The translations under genes and the position numbers were made by a program. Below, one piece after another: positions 9,007 to 18,241 of a stretch of 64,000 nucleotides of DNA. The notes beneath the pieces were generated by a model. The model did not search any database. It was not told the DNA's origin and saw only the letters and a list, made by a program, of their open reading frames with translations. Within the stretch, counting starts at the first letter, position 1, and the number at the start of each line of letters is the position of its first letter. Source of the DNA: Proteinivorax tanatarense (GTDB taxonomy: Bacteria > Bacillota > Proteinivoracia > Proteinivoracales > Proteinivoracaceae); assembly GCF_040267685.1 (NCBI RefSeq), contig NZ_CP158367.1, forward strand, positions 2,108,001 to 2,172,000, in the 5' to 3' direction.

Positions 9007-9759
9007 TTAAAGACCTCCTAAGATCCCAAACATCAAAAATATCGCTAAGAAAAATAGCTCCACCACTTCATTCACCGCCCCTAGAATATCTCCACTTAAC
9101 CCACCAATTTTATTGCTAAAATACACCTTTAGAATAAGAGCTAAAAAAAGTGAGAAAATAAAACTAAACAACCCTGCATATTCCAAAAAAATAAAACAAA
9201 TTATAGAGCTATAAAATATCATTACTGCTGTTTGAGCAAAGGTTGTTTTGCCCACAAACAGTGAACCTAAGCTTTCTCCCTTTCTTGCGCATTTACCTTT
9301 GTATAAGGTAACCCCTATAGAAGTCCTTCCAATCATAGGGGTTACCATGATTATTGGCAAGAGAATACTAGAATCGATTGCATCATAAAAAGCTAGCTTA
9401 AAAAATAAAACAAAAAAAAGCGCCAATACCCCATTAGTGCCAACTCTGCTATCCTTCATTATTTCCAACATTCTTTCTTTTTTTCTTGCCGAATAGATAG
9501 CGTCACTTGTGTCAGCTACTCCGTCAAGATGTAACCCACCTGTGATTAGCGTGTTGGATAAAAGTACAAAAATTAGAGGAATCAATCCTTCAAAAATAAT
9601 ACTGCTCATGACAAATACCAGCCCGTTAATTGCTCCGATGATTAACCCCACTAAAGGAAAATAAATAACCCCCTTTGAAAAGTCTTGATTTTCAACCTTA
9701 AGTTCTAGGTTTATGGGTATTCTTGTCAAAAATTGTAACATGATAATTAATTTTTTCAT
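9007..9759 (-). CDS. cobS: adenosylcobinamide-GDP ribazoletransferase (cobalamin synthase)
   Basis: Integral membrane enzyme that joins adenosylcobinamide-GDP with alpha-ribazole (or its phosphate), the last assembly step of the nucleotide loop. Family motifs are visible: FLTRIPI at the N-terminus, GGLHLDGVADTSDA (about residues 74-87), the MKDSRVGTNG segment and GGLSGDILGAVNE near the C-terminus. At 250 residues with about six hydrophobic helices it has normal length. It lies directly between cobU and cobC. Confidence 0.94.
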   Translation of the reverse strand: MKKLIIMLQFLTRIPINLELKVENQDFSKGVIYFPLVGLIIGAINGLVFVMSSIIFEGLIPLIFVLLSNTLITGGLHLDGVADTSDAIYSARKKERMLEIMKDSRVGTNGVLALFFVLFFKLAFYDAIDSSILLPIIMVTPMIGRTSIGVTLYKGKCARKGESLGSLFVGKTTFAQTAVMIFYSSIICFIFLEYAGLFSFIFSLFLALILKVYFSNKIGGLSGDILGAVNEVVELFFLAIFLMFGILGGL

Positions 9760-9768
9760 TATATTACC

Positions 9769-10326
9769 TCACTTAATTTTTACAGGTATAGAGGATACTA
9801 CTAAATACACTTCATCTGCTCTTTTGGCAATAATTTGATTAATCCTGCCTGCCATGTCCCTAAATACCCTTCCAAGCTTATGTTCTGGTACTATCCCGCT
9901 TCCTACTTCATTAGTTACTAAAATCAAATTCGTGTTGACTTCGATAGCTGTATCAATTAAAAAATTAACCTGCTTGACAATTTGGTCTTCTATATCATCT
10001 AAAACTTCAATTTCTATACTGTCCTCATTAAAGTCAGAGTTATATAATAATAAATTGGATATCATTACAGTTATACAGTCTAACAAAACTCCGTCATATG
10101 TGTCCTTTTTCAAAGCTTTATGTAGGTCTTTATAGCCTTCATGGGTTTTCCAATAACTTGGTCGGTTTTTTTTATGCTCTTTTATTCGCTTTTTCATCTC
10201 TTCGTCAAAAGCAATAGATGTTGCAAGATATAAGATTTTTTCCCCAAATTCTTTAGCTAACTGCTCTGAAAAAGAGCTTTTCCCACTTCTAGCCCCACCA
10301 GTTACCATGGTTATTTTTGATGACAT
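9769..10326 (-). CDS. cobU: adenosylcobinamide kinase / adenosylcobinamide-phosphate guanylyltransferase
   Basis: Bifunctional enzyme that phosphorylates adenosylcobinamide and then attaches GMP, giving the substrate of CobS. The P-loop is in TGGARSGKSSFSE at residues about 8-20. The family motifs LDCITVMISNLL, LVTNEVGSGIVPE and GRVFRDMAGRINQ are all present. At 185 residues it has normal length. It has its own AGGAGA RBS, and 54 bases separate it from cblS upstream. Confidence 0.94.
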   Translation of the reverse strand: MSSKITMVTGGARSGKSSFSEQLAKEFGEKILYLATSIAFDEEMKKRIKEHKKNRPSYWKTHEGYKDLHKALKKDTYDGVLLDCITVMISNLLLYNSDFNEDSIEIEVLDDIEDQIVKQVNFLIDTAIEVNTNLILVTNEVGSGIVPEHKLGRVFRDMAGRINQIIAKRADEVYLVVSSIPVKIK

Positions 10327-10380
10327 ATCTTTTTTCTCCTTTTTTAATTTTTCTTATCTCTCCCAAAACCATTGAATTTT

Positions 10381-11133
10381 TTAATTAAAAAAAGCTATGG
10401 GAGTAATTGGAATGTCAAAGTCATCCAATAATTTAGCTACATCGTGTTCCTTAAGAGAAACAATTGCACAAGTAGAAGGTCCAGCTGTTTTTTCTATGTC
10501 TAAGGGCATATTTTTATAAAGTTTGTAATTTAAACAGTTTATTCTAGCCATTTCTTTTATTTCATAAAGTATCCCTTTAGAACCCACCGGAAGAATTTCG
10601 TTAACATAATCTTTTTTTAGTAAAGCTTGTAACATATCCAGATTAAAAACTCCACTTTCCCCTTGCTCAATAACTTCTTCCCCAACTTTAGGCTCACCGA
10701 TAACAACTGCTATGTCACCTAGCCTAGTTCTAGAATGGTTGAAATCCCTCTTTTTCATTACTCCTATCACTGTCAATCCCATTGCTGTTTGTACAACAGG
10801 GATATTTTCTTCTGTACTCCCGTTAATAGCTATATCACCTTTAGTTTTCACTCTATTCACAGCTTTTTTGATCCCCTGCAAAATTTTTTTGCCTGTGTTA
10901 TTCATTTCAACTGACAAGGGATTTATTACAGCAATGGGCCTAGCGCCAACAGCTATTACTTCCATTAAAGCGACTTGGGTAGTATAATAACCCATAATTT
11001 TTGGATCTACTTTAACTACATCTCTTTCTTTACTCCCTATCCCCCCACAAGAATCACAAGCGATTACAAGTATATCTTCTTTATTTACAGAAACTAAGCT
11101 AATATCTCTATACTTCATCGAATTTATAACCAT
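10381..11133 (-). CDS. cblS: alpha-ribazole kinase-like protein (AIR synthase-related, CblS type)
   Basis: A 250-residue protein of the PurM/AIR-synthase-related ATP-binding fold. Residues about 24-75 carry the acidic ACDSCGGIGSKERD nucleotide-binding start and the VGARPIAVINPLSVEM segment typical of the N-terminal half; the usual C-terminal half is shorter. In Listeria and Geobacillus a protein of this family, CblS, phosphorylates alpha-ribazole imported by CblT. Here it follows cblT with a 25-base overlap and precedes cobU, which supports the same role. The start at 11133 has only a weak AGGG upstream; ATG 11118 is an alternative. Activity is inferred, not visible from residues. Confidence 0.72.
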   Translation of the reverse strand: MVINSMKYRDISLVSVNKEDILVIACDSCGGIGSKERDVVKVDPKIMGYYTTQVALMEVIAVGARPIAVINPLSVEMNNTGKKILQGIKKAVNRVKTKGDIAINGSTEENIPVVQTAMGLTVIGVMKKRDFNHSRTRLGDIAVVIGEPKVGEEVIEQGESGVFNLDMLQALLKKDYVNEILPVGSKGILYEIKEMARINCLNYKLYKNMPLDIEKTAGPSTCAIVSLKEHDVAKLLDDFDIPITPIAFFN

Positions 11134-11647
11134 TTCTTACCCTATTGGGTAAAAGTTTATGAATTGTTACTGCCATTATTATATTTACTAATGATGCTAA
11201 AGTAAGGGGTATTAGCATAAAATAAAATAATTCCCAACCCCTTAAAGGAAGTTGAAATAACACGCTAAAGGGTACAACAATAAGGGCTGCAACAGGACCA
11301 TTTAAAAAAGTTGCTGTTATAGCAGAAATCAAGTAATTGCTTTTTTTATATGTCCATCCAAAAACATAAACAAATGCAGCCATTTGTATAGAAATAATAA
11401 TGTGCATTGGCAAAGTTAAGTAAAAACCACTAGTAGCTGCAGTAATTAGATGTGCTAAAAATCCTACTAATGCACCTGCTGCTGGCGTTAAAAATAAAGC
11501 TGCAAAGTAAGCCGGCATTGAATCAAGTGCTATGCTGGTGCCTTGTATTTTTATTAACGAGCCAATATAAGATATAGAAATCAGCAAAGCACAATATGTC
11601 ATTAAAAGTGTATTAGTTCGAAAATTTCTTTTAGCTACCTTTAGCAA
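11108..11647 (-). CDS. cblT: alpha-ribazole ECF transporter S component (CblT type)
   Basis: A small 179-residue membrane protein with about five or six hydrophobic helices, and LDSMPAYFAALFLTPAAGALVGFLAHL near residues 40-67, as in ECF-type vitamin S components. With the AIR-synthase-like gene that overlaps it, it matches the CblT/CblS alpha-ribazole salvage pair. It starts with TTG at 11647, preceded by GGGGTGG, and overlaps the cbiA stop. It would need a shared ECF energy module (EcfA/A'/T) encoded elsewhere; none is in the window. Confidence 0.72.
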   Translation of the reverse strand: MLKVAKRNFRTNTLLMTYCALLISISYIGSLIKIQGTSIALDSMPAYFAALFLTPAAGALVGFLAHLITAATSGFYLTLPMHIIISIQMAAFVYVFGWTYKKSNYLISAITATFLNGPVAALIVVPFSVLFQLPLRGWELFYFMLIPLTLASLVNIIMAVTIHKLLPNRVRNGYKFDEV

Positions 11648-13005
11648 TTATATCCACCCCTCTTTATTTCTTTAATCTTATGGATTGCGTTTTTAACTAG
11701 ATTTAAATTGCTGTAAAAATGAAAATGAGGGTAACCAGCTAAAGTATTTTTTTTATGCAAACCACATTTCCAGCTGTGCTTTTTTCTAACGTGAAGTACA
11801 TCATAAAAATAATTTAATGAAGATTTGTCTTCTATTTTTGATCTATGAAATTCATGGCCCTTTATTTTAAAACTGGACTTTGTCTTTACATGGACATAAC
11901 CAAACCTTTGCAACCTTTTAGTCATATGTGATGATGTAGAAAAGAAACCCACCATTTCATTATGATTTCCATCCAAATCTACTATCCTGTTTGTTAGATA
12001 CATCAGCCCACCACACTCTGCATAAGCAGGCAATCCTTGCGATAATAATGTTTTTAGCGATTTTCTAAATTCAATATTATCTTCTAATTCTTGAGCAAAA
12101 ACTTCAGGAAATCCCCCACCAAAATATAAGGCATCTAGCCCTCTCGGAAGCTTTTCATCATGGATGGGACTAAAATAAATCAGTTTTGCTCCAAGTTCTT
12201 CAAGCAAAGTTAAGTTATCACGATAATAAAAGTTAAATGCCTCATCTTTAGCAATTCCTATGTTAATTCCTTTTGCAATACCTTTTAAATGACTTGCAGG
12301 ATTTTGTGGAATAATTAACTTATCCTTATTTGCAATCTCCTCAAGTTTATCCAAGTTTATATGCTTTTCAATTAGGGAAGTAATCTCTTCAAGTTTTGTG
12401 TTTAAATTAGAAACTTCCTTTGGAAGAACCAACCCTAAATGCCTACTTTCCAAAGTAAGCCCTTCCTTTGCTGGTAGATACCCTAAGCAGGGTATGCCTG
12501 TATTTTTTTCAATTGCTTCTTTTATTAATTGATAATGAGCGTCGCCTGAAACTTTGTTAACTATTACCCCTTTTATTTCTACTTGTTGATCATACATTTT
12601 ATATCCCAACACCATAGCTGCTGCGCTATTTGACATTGCTTTTCCATCAATAACTAGTATAACGGGAGCTTTTAACGTTTTAGCTATATGAGCTGTGCTA
12701 CCTGGGTTTTTCTCGCAACTAGATCCGTCATAAAGTCCCATAACACCTTCAATAACAGCTATATCCTTGTGTTTGAGGTTTTTTCGAAATAGATATTGTA
12801 AAATTTCCTCTTCTAAAAGATAACTGTCAAGGTTTATAGAATAGGAGTCTGTTACAAACTTATGAAAACTAGGGTCTATATAATCTGGCCCCACCTTGAA
12901 AGGAGCCACTGCTTTTTGCCTCTTTTTTAAAGCAGCCATAATCCCCAGACTTATTGTGGTCTTGCCAACTCCACTAGATGTTCCAGCAATTAAAATCTTT
13001 TTCAA
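11641..13005 (-). CDS. cbiA: cobyrinate a,c-diamide synthase
   Basis: First gene of the operon. It amidates the a and c side chains of cobyrinate using glutamine and ATP. The N-terminal ATPase motif is ILIAGTSSGVGKTT, then the family's VGPDYIDP. The C-terminal glutaminase domain has the cysteine in AYAECGGLMYL and a final YPHFHFYSN segment. The best start is TTG 13005, because AAAGGGG lies 9 bases upstream; ATG 13014 directly abuts that RBS, and any longer frame would lie inside the riboswitch terminator. About 454 residues, normal for the family. Confidence 0.92.
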   Translation of the reverse strand: MKKILIAGTSSGVGKTTISLGIMAALKKRQKAVAPFKVGPDYIDPSFHKFVTDSYSINLDSYLLEEEILQYLFRKNLKHKDIAVIEGVMGLYDGSSCEKNPGSTAHIAKTLKAPVILVIDGKAMSNSAAAMVLGYKMYDQQVEIKGVIVNKVSGDAHYQLIKEAIEKNTGIPCLGYLPAKEGLTLESRHLGLVLPKEVSNLNTKLEEITSLIEKHINLDKLEEIANKDKLIIPQNPASHLKGIAKGINIGIAKDEAFNFYYRDNLTLLEELGAKLIYFSPIHDEKLPRGLDALYFGGGFPEVFAQELEDNIEFRKSLKTLLSQGLPAYAECGGLMYLTNRIVDLDGNHNEMVGFFSTSSHMTKRLQRFGYVHVKTKSSFKIKGHEFHRSKIEDKSSLNYFYDVLHVRKKHSWKCGLHKKNTLAGYPHFHFYSNLNLVKNAIHKIKEIKRGGYNC

Positions 13006-13027
13006 GCTACTCATCCCCTTTAAACAT

Positions 13028-13054
13028 AAAAAAACACATAGAGTTCTATGTGTT
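13028..13054 (-). terminator. riboswitch-associated intrinsic terminator
   Basis: A perfect palindrome (AACACATAGA/TCTATGTGTT) followed on the minus strand by seven T residues. It lies between the B12 riboswitch and the cbiA RBS. This layout fits control by premature termination when adenosylcobalamin binds the leader. Confidence 0.85.
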
Positions 13055-13081
13055 TTCAAGCTTTTTTAACAACAAAAAAAA

Positions 13082-13285
13082 CTCACACACTTCCCTCCGA
13101 AGCTATGATGATTAAAGCATTTCAAGGCAGGTCTCCTGACTCTCAGATCAACTTACTCTCTTCCCCTTCCCGTAAAACCAGTGGTTATGGAAGATTTCAT
13201 CCCTGAACACAGTAGCGGGGGCTGTAGAGGATTCTAACCTCTTTCCCTTTTAAGCATTTGGAATAAAAATGCACCCTAAAATTCT
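13082..13285 (-). promoter_or_regulatory. cobalamin (B12) riboswitch
   Basis: Read on the minus strand, the leader has the class hallmarks in order. These are GGTGC at the 5' end, AAAAGGGAA, the conserved CAGCCCCCGCTACTGT, and the B12 box GTCAGGAGACCTGCC (about 13127-13141), followed by a closing helix. It lies between a strong promoter and a terminator ahead of cbiA, so it should control the whole minus-strand operon down to cobO. Confidence 0.96.
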
Positions 13286-13301
13286 ATTTAATTTTGGTTA
13301 C

Positions 13302-13330
13302 ATTATATTTTAAATAAGATTAACTGTCAA
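13302..13330 (-). promoter_or_regulatory. sigma-A promoter of the cobalamin operon
   Basis: Consensus TTGACA (-35, 13325-13330) and TATAAT (-10, 13302-13307) with a 17-base spacer on the minus strand. Transcription would start near 13295, just ahead of the riboswitch. Confidence 0.85.
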
Positions 13331-13347
13331 CCAAATCTTTTTTTATT

Positions 13348-14226
13348 TTAATACAAACCAATTTTTAAATTTCCTGTGGAAGTGATGATCTCAAGGGCAC
13401 CTTTTCCTGAGCTTAAAACACCTTTAATGCTCCCATTATCTACGCTTATTGATGTTAATTTTAAATCAGAAATATTCATATCGCCTGTGCTAGTTGTAGC
13501 CACCAATTTTAGAGAAGGGTCAACTAGCTCAACTTTTACATTGCCGGTGGAGGTCTGAATTCTGTTGTTTTTACTTGAGGTCAACTCTAAATTTCCGGTA
13601 AAATTCCCGGTGCTTGATTTGCTATCTATTGTACCCTCCAAATAAGATATGGTTAGGTTGCCAGTACTGGCTTTTCTTTTTAAACTTCCTTCAACTTTTT
13701 CCAAATATACATCTCCAGTGCTAGTCTTTATTTCTAAGTTACATATAGCCTGCTGTATGTTTACATCGCCGGTACTTGTTTCTATATATAAGTCATTATT
13801 AACTGACTGAATATTTACTTCACCTGTACTAGATTTAAAAGTTCCCCCAAAATCTTTTGGAATCCGTATAGTATAGCCTACAGTGGCACCGTTAGAAGCA
13901 TTATGATTTTTAGGCACTTCACTTCTTATTTTTATTTTTTCGTCACATTTATCTATACTTATTTCTGTATTATAAGCATTTAATTTGGCATCTTCTTTGT
14001 TGTTGGCCATTCCTACAATGTTAGCTTCAATAAAGACAAAATCTTCATCCCAATTTTCTACTATAATATCACCGGTACTAGTAAGTACATCAAGTTCTAT
14101 GCCTTCAAAGTAATCCACATTAAATTCCTTGCTTGTTTTATACTTTTCGCTATTAATCTCTGTTTCTGTATTAACACTACATCCTGCTAAAAATAAACAA
14201 GCAAATATCAAAAGTAATTTTCTCAT
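13348..14226 (-). CDS. DUF4097 lipoprotein with STG repeats
   Basis: Putative exported lipoprotein of the DUF4097 (putative adhesin) family; molecular role unknown. From ATG 14226 (GGGAGG 7 bases upstream) the first 20 residues are a lipoprotein signal ending in LFLAGC. The rest is built of about nine short repeats around the motif [TS]STG[DN], spaced about 18-20 residues, as in a right-handed beta-helix or beta-stacked fold. An upstream in-frame extension to 14301 has no RBS and is rejected. It has its own promoter and stands alone on the minus strand. Confidence 0.8.
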   Translation of the reverse strand: MRKLLLIFACLFLAGCSVNTETEINSEKYKTSKEFNVDYFEGIELDVLTSTGDIIVENWDEDFVFIEANIVGMANNKEDAKLNAYNTEISIDKCDEKIKIRSEVPKNHNASNGATVGYTIRIPKDFGGTFKSSTGEVNIQSVNNDLYIETSTGDVNIQQAICNLEIKTSTGDVYLEKVEGSLKRKASTGNLTISYLEGTIDSKSSTGNFTGNLELTSSKNNRIQTSTGNVKVELVDPSLKLVATTSTGDMNISDLKLTSISVDNGSIKGVLSSGKGALEIITSTGNLKIGLY

Positions 14227-14272
14227 TTTAAAACCTCCCACATTTTCCCTTACTAAAATTCCTTTTATAATA

Positions 14273-14301
14273 ATAATAACCTTAATGTTAAATATATTCA
14301 A
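14273..14301 (-). promoter_or_regulatory. candidate sigma-A promoter for the DUF4097 lipoprotein
   Basis: TTGAAT (14296-14301) and TATTAT (14273-14278) on the minus strand with a 17-base spacer, about 45 bases before the chosen start codon. Confidence 0.5.
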
Positions 14302-14335
14302 TATTTTTGAAAAGTTAATTTCTTAGCTTTTACAT

Positions 14336-14368
14336 AAAAAAAGCTGCGGAATAAATCGCAGCTTTTTC
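14336..14368 (-). terminator. intrinsic terminator after the Na+/solute symporter gene
   Basis: Stem AAAAGCTGCG/CGCAGCTTTT with an 8-base loop and T-run, 20 bases past the stop of the minus-strand symporter gene. Confidence 0.85.
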
Positions 14369-14387
14369 TATATTATGAGTTGAAATA

Positions 14388-15689
14388 TTACGCATCCATT
14401 ACCGCATCCATTATTTCGTCAAGCGGTTCCTGCTCAGTTACATATGAAACTACTATAAATACAATTAAAGATAATACCATAGAAAGTGCACCGATGTAAA
14501 TACCGTTAGGAAGCTCATAAACACCTGCTGTTGCCAATATTTCTAATCCGACACTAGACAGGAGTCCAACTATTATAGATGCTATGGCACCTTCTTTAGT
14601 AGCTCTCTTCCAATTTAATCCAACACCAAGAACAGGCGCTAATGCTGCTGCAAATGTTCCCCAACCAACTGCACCTAACAGTGCTATGCCATCATCTCCC
14701 ATCTGTAGCACAGTTGCCACAGTAATTACTGAGATGGTAACAACAGCTACCCTTCCGTAAATCAGCTGTTTTTTGTCGGATAATTGTTTGCCAAATGCTT
14801 TAGGTAAATCTCTTACAGCTGCAGCTGAAGCTATGTTGATAAAGGCATCACATGTAGACATTATTGCCGCTGCAACGCCAGCTAAGACAATACCAGCTAA
14901 TACAGGGGGGGTAAATTCAGTCAAAAATACCAATATGGCATCATCAGGGTTAGCAAGAGGAGCTATTTCACCTATCATAACAAGATAGCGCATAACTAAA
15001 CCTACTCCAAAAAACAATAATCCACCAAGAATGGCAGGAACAGCAGCTACCGCTGGGCCCCATTTAAGTTTATTGACATCTTTTATCATATACAATCTAG
15101 ATACAACGTGTGGTTGTCCCACAATTCCTATGGATAGAGCAAAGAACCAACTCATAGCCACCATTGGCCCCACAAGCCCCCAAGGTCCTACAAACTCAGG
15201 CATAGCAGTGCCCATATCTGTAAAGGGTTGGGTAGCTATAGTCTGATTTATGTTTGTCAACCCATCTCCTGTTGTTAAAGTTAAAATAAAAACCAGAAAT
15301 GAACCGATAGCCATTATTGAGCCCTGGAATACACTGGTATATGTACCTGCCAAAATACCACCAGCTGCAGAATAGAGGGCAACTATTGTCATCCCTATAA
15401 TAACACCTTGAGTCACGGTTAAAGCAGGAAATATATATGCAATTATTGTCCCTAAAGCTAGCACTTGGGTACCTAAAAATACTACAATTCCTACTAAAGT
15501 TGCAATTCCAGTTAACCCACTAGCAGTTCTACTTTTAAACCTATAGTAAACTGCATCAGCAACGGTCATTGCCCCTGTAGCATCAGTTAAAAGACGCATT
15601 CTTTTCCCTAAAATATACCACGCCATTGCAAAAGATATAGATGTAGGAAAAGTGAACCAAAGAGCTCCCATACCTACTGAATACGTCAA
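14388..15689 (-). CDS. Na+/solute symporter (SSS family), N-terminally truncated
   Basis: Sodium:solute symporter family protein with about eleven or twelve hydrophobic helices; substrate not identifiable. Motifs typical of the interior of the family are present (GFGMGxLW-like YSVGMGALWF at the very start, GQPHVVSRLYMIKD, ASAAAVRDLPKAF). Full-length members carry about 50-70 more residues before this point, including TM1 and a GGRSLG loop. Here the reading frame upstream encodes only about 9 further codons (GFLFIGGPG) before a TAA. The only start seen is TTG 15689, with GGAGG 8 bases before it. The divergent ABC-F gene begins 105 bases away. It may be a 5'-deleted, non-functional gene, although the remaining frame is intact. 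Confidence 0.7.
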   Translation of the reverse strand: MTYSVGMGALWFTFPTSISFAMAWYILGKRMRLLTDATGAMTVADAVYYRFKSRTASGLTGIATLVGIVVFLGTQVLALGTIIAYIFPALTVTQGVIIGMTIVALYSAAGGILAGTYTSVFQGSIMAIGSFLVFILTLTTGDGLTNINQTIATQPFTDMGTAMPEFVGPWGLVGPMVAMSWFFALSIGIVGQPHVVSRLYMIKDVNKLKWGPAVAAVPAILGGLLFFGVGLVMRYLVMIGEIAPLANPDDAILVFLTEFTPPVLAGIVLAGVAAAIMSTCDAFINIASAAAVRDLPKAFGKQLSDKKQLIYGRVAVVTISVITVATVLQMGDDGIALLGAVGWGTFAAALAPVLGVGLNWKRATKEGAIASIIVGLLSSVGLEILATAGVYELPNGIYIGALSMVLSLIVFIVVSYVTEQEPLDEIMDAVMDA

Positions 15690-15782
15690 TCCTGGTCCTC
15701 CAATAAATAAAAATCCACTCCTTTAGCTTGTTCCCATTAAACTTATTTTGTGATATGATTGAGAAGTTAATTTATTATGTAA

Positions 15783-17387
<1,605 letters not shown>

Positions 17388-17389
17388 GT

Positions 17390-17437
17390 AAAAAAGTAAG
17401 CTGTAAGGCACAAATGGCCCTTATAGCTTACTTTTTT
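17390..17437. terminator. bidirectional intrinsic terminator
   Basis: Long stem (AAAAAAGTAAGCT... with its complement) and T-runs on both sides. It serves the ABC-F gene and the converging cell-wall hydrolase gene. Confidence 0.85.
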
Positions 17438-17489
17438 AGCTAATGTTTACTAGCTTTAAAACTATCAACAACAGATTAGTTAACAGGTG

Positions 17490-18083
17490 TTATTTAAAAA
17501 ACGTATGATTACCAATGGTTTTAACATATTGCCTAGTCTGCTGCACAGTAAAATCTTCGGCAATTTCTTGATTCATAAAAAATAAAGTATCGCTGGGCAC
17601 TTCATGTTGGCCATCAATAGCACGCCCAACAGCTTCCTGTGTTTTAGGTGTAATATCATTAACTCTCTCTAAACTACCATCCCAGGTAGGATTAAATTGA
17701 CCTCGTTGAAATATAACTTCTTCTACAGTGCCAGGATAGTTTTCGCTGTCTACTCTGTTTAAAATCACGTTCACCACAGCAATTTTACCCTCTAAAGACT
17801 CTCCCTGAGATTCAGCTGTAACGATCCGTTCCAACAACTCAATTTCAGTTACAGTAAATTTTGGAGTAAACCCTTTGTGATAAGTAGGCTCCGGCCCCAC
17901 ATGTTTAATGCTAAACACTTGCTCTTTTTTACCTTCTTTTTCTAAACCATAAGCAGAGTTAAAGATAGCATCTTGAGCAAAATAAACTGCTCCAAACACT
18001 GATAAAAATGTTATTAACATTATAGATACATAGCATAACAACAGCGTACTATTTTTTGCAGTCATTTTTGCCTTTATAAGCAT
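17490..18083 (-). CDS. SleB-like cell wall hydrolase
   Basis: Putative peptidoglycan hydrolase of the SleB/CwlJ (Hydrolase_2) family, related to the spore cortex lytic enzyme. The N-terminus has one hydrophobic segment (about residues 14-37), so it is membrane-anchored or secreted. The catalytic domain fills residues 85-197. It starts at ELLERIVTAESQGES, which holds the conserved glutamate, and continues with GKIAVVNVILNRV and the FNPTWDGS and DTLFFMN segments typical of the family. ATG 18083 follows AGGAGG. No ypeB-like partner is adjacent, so a germination role is open. Confidence 0.83.
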   Translation of the reverse strand: MLIKAKMTAKNSTLLLCYVSIMLITFLSVFGAVYFAQDAIFNSAYGLEKEGKKEQVFSIKHVGPEPTYHKGFTPKFTVTEIELLERIVTAESQGESLEGKIAVVNVILNRVDSENYPGTVEEVIFQRGQFNPTWDGSLERVNDITPKTQEAVGRAIDGQHEVPSDTLFFMNQEIAEDFTVQQTRQYVKTIGNHTFFK

Positions 18084-18128
18084 TTATAATTTCCTCCTCT
18101 TAAAACTAATTGTGATAACCAAGTTAAT

Positions 18129-18157
18129 ATAATATTAGCTTTTTCGACTTTTGTCAA
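18129..18157 (-). promoter_or_regulatory. sigma-A promoter for the SleB-like gene
   Basis: Perfect TTGACA (18152-18157) and TATTAT (18129-18134) on the minus strand, with a 17-base spacer. Confidence 0.75.
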
Positions 18158-18181
18158 CATATTTTGACACCCATTCACACT

Positions 18182-18210
18182 TTGTTAAAAATTAAAAAAT
18201 GCTATATAAT
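18182..18210 (+). promoter_or_regulatory. sigma-A promoter for ygiQ
   Basis: TTGTTA (18182-18187) and TATAAT (18205-18210) with a 17-base spacer, about 25 bases before the GGAGG of ygiQ. Confidence 0.75.
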
Positions 18211-18241
18211 AGTAACACCTATTATTTTCAGGAGGATTTAG

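Noticed and set aside
13006..13059. Longer N-terminus for cbiA starting at 13059 or 13014
   Set aside because: 13059 lies within the riboswitch terminator stem, and 13014 directly abuts the RBS with no spacing; TTG 13005 fits better.
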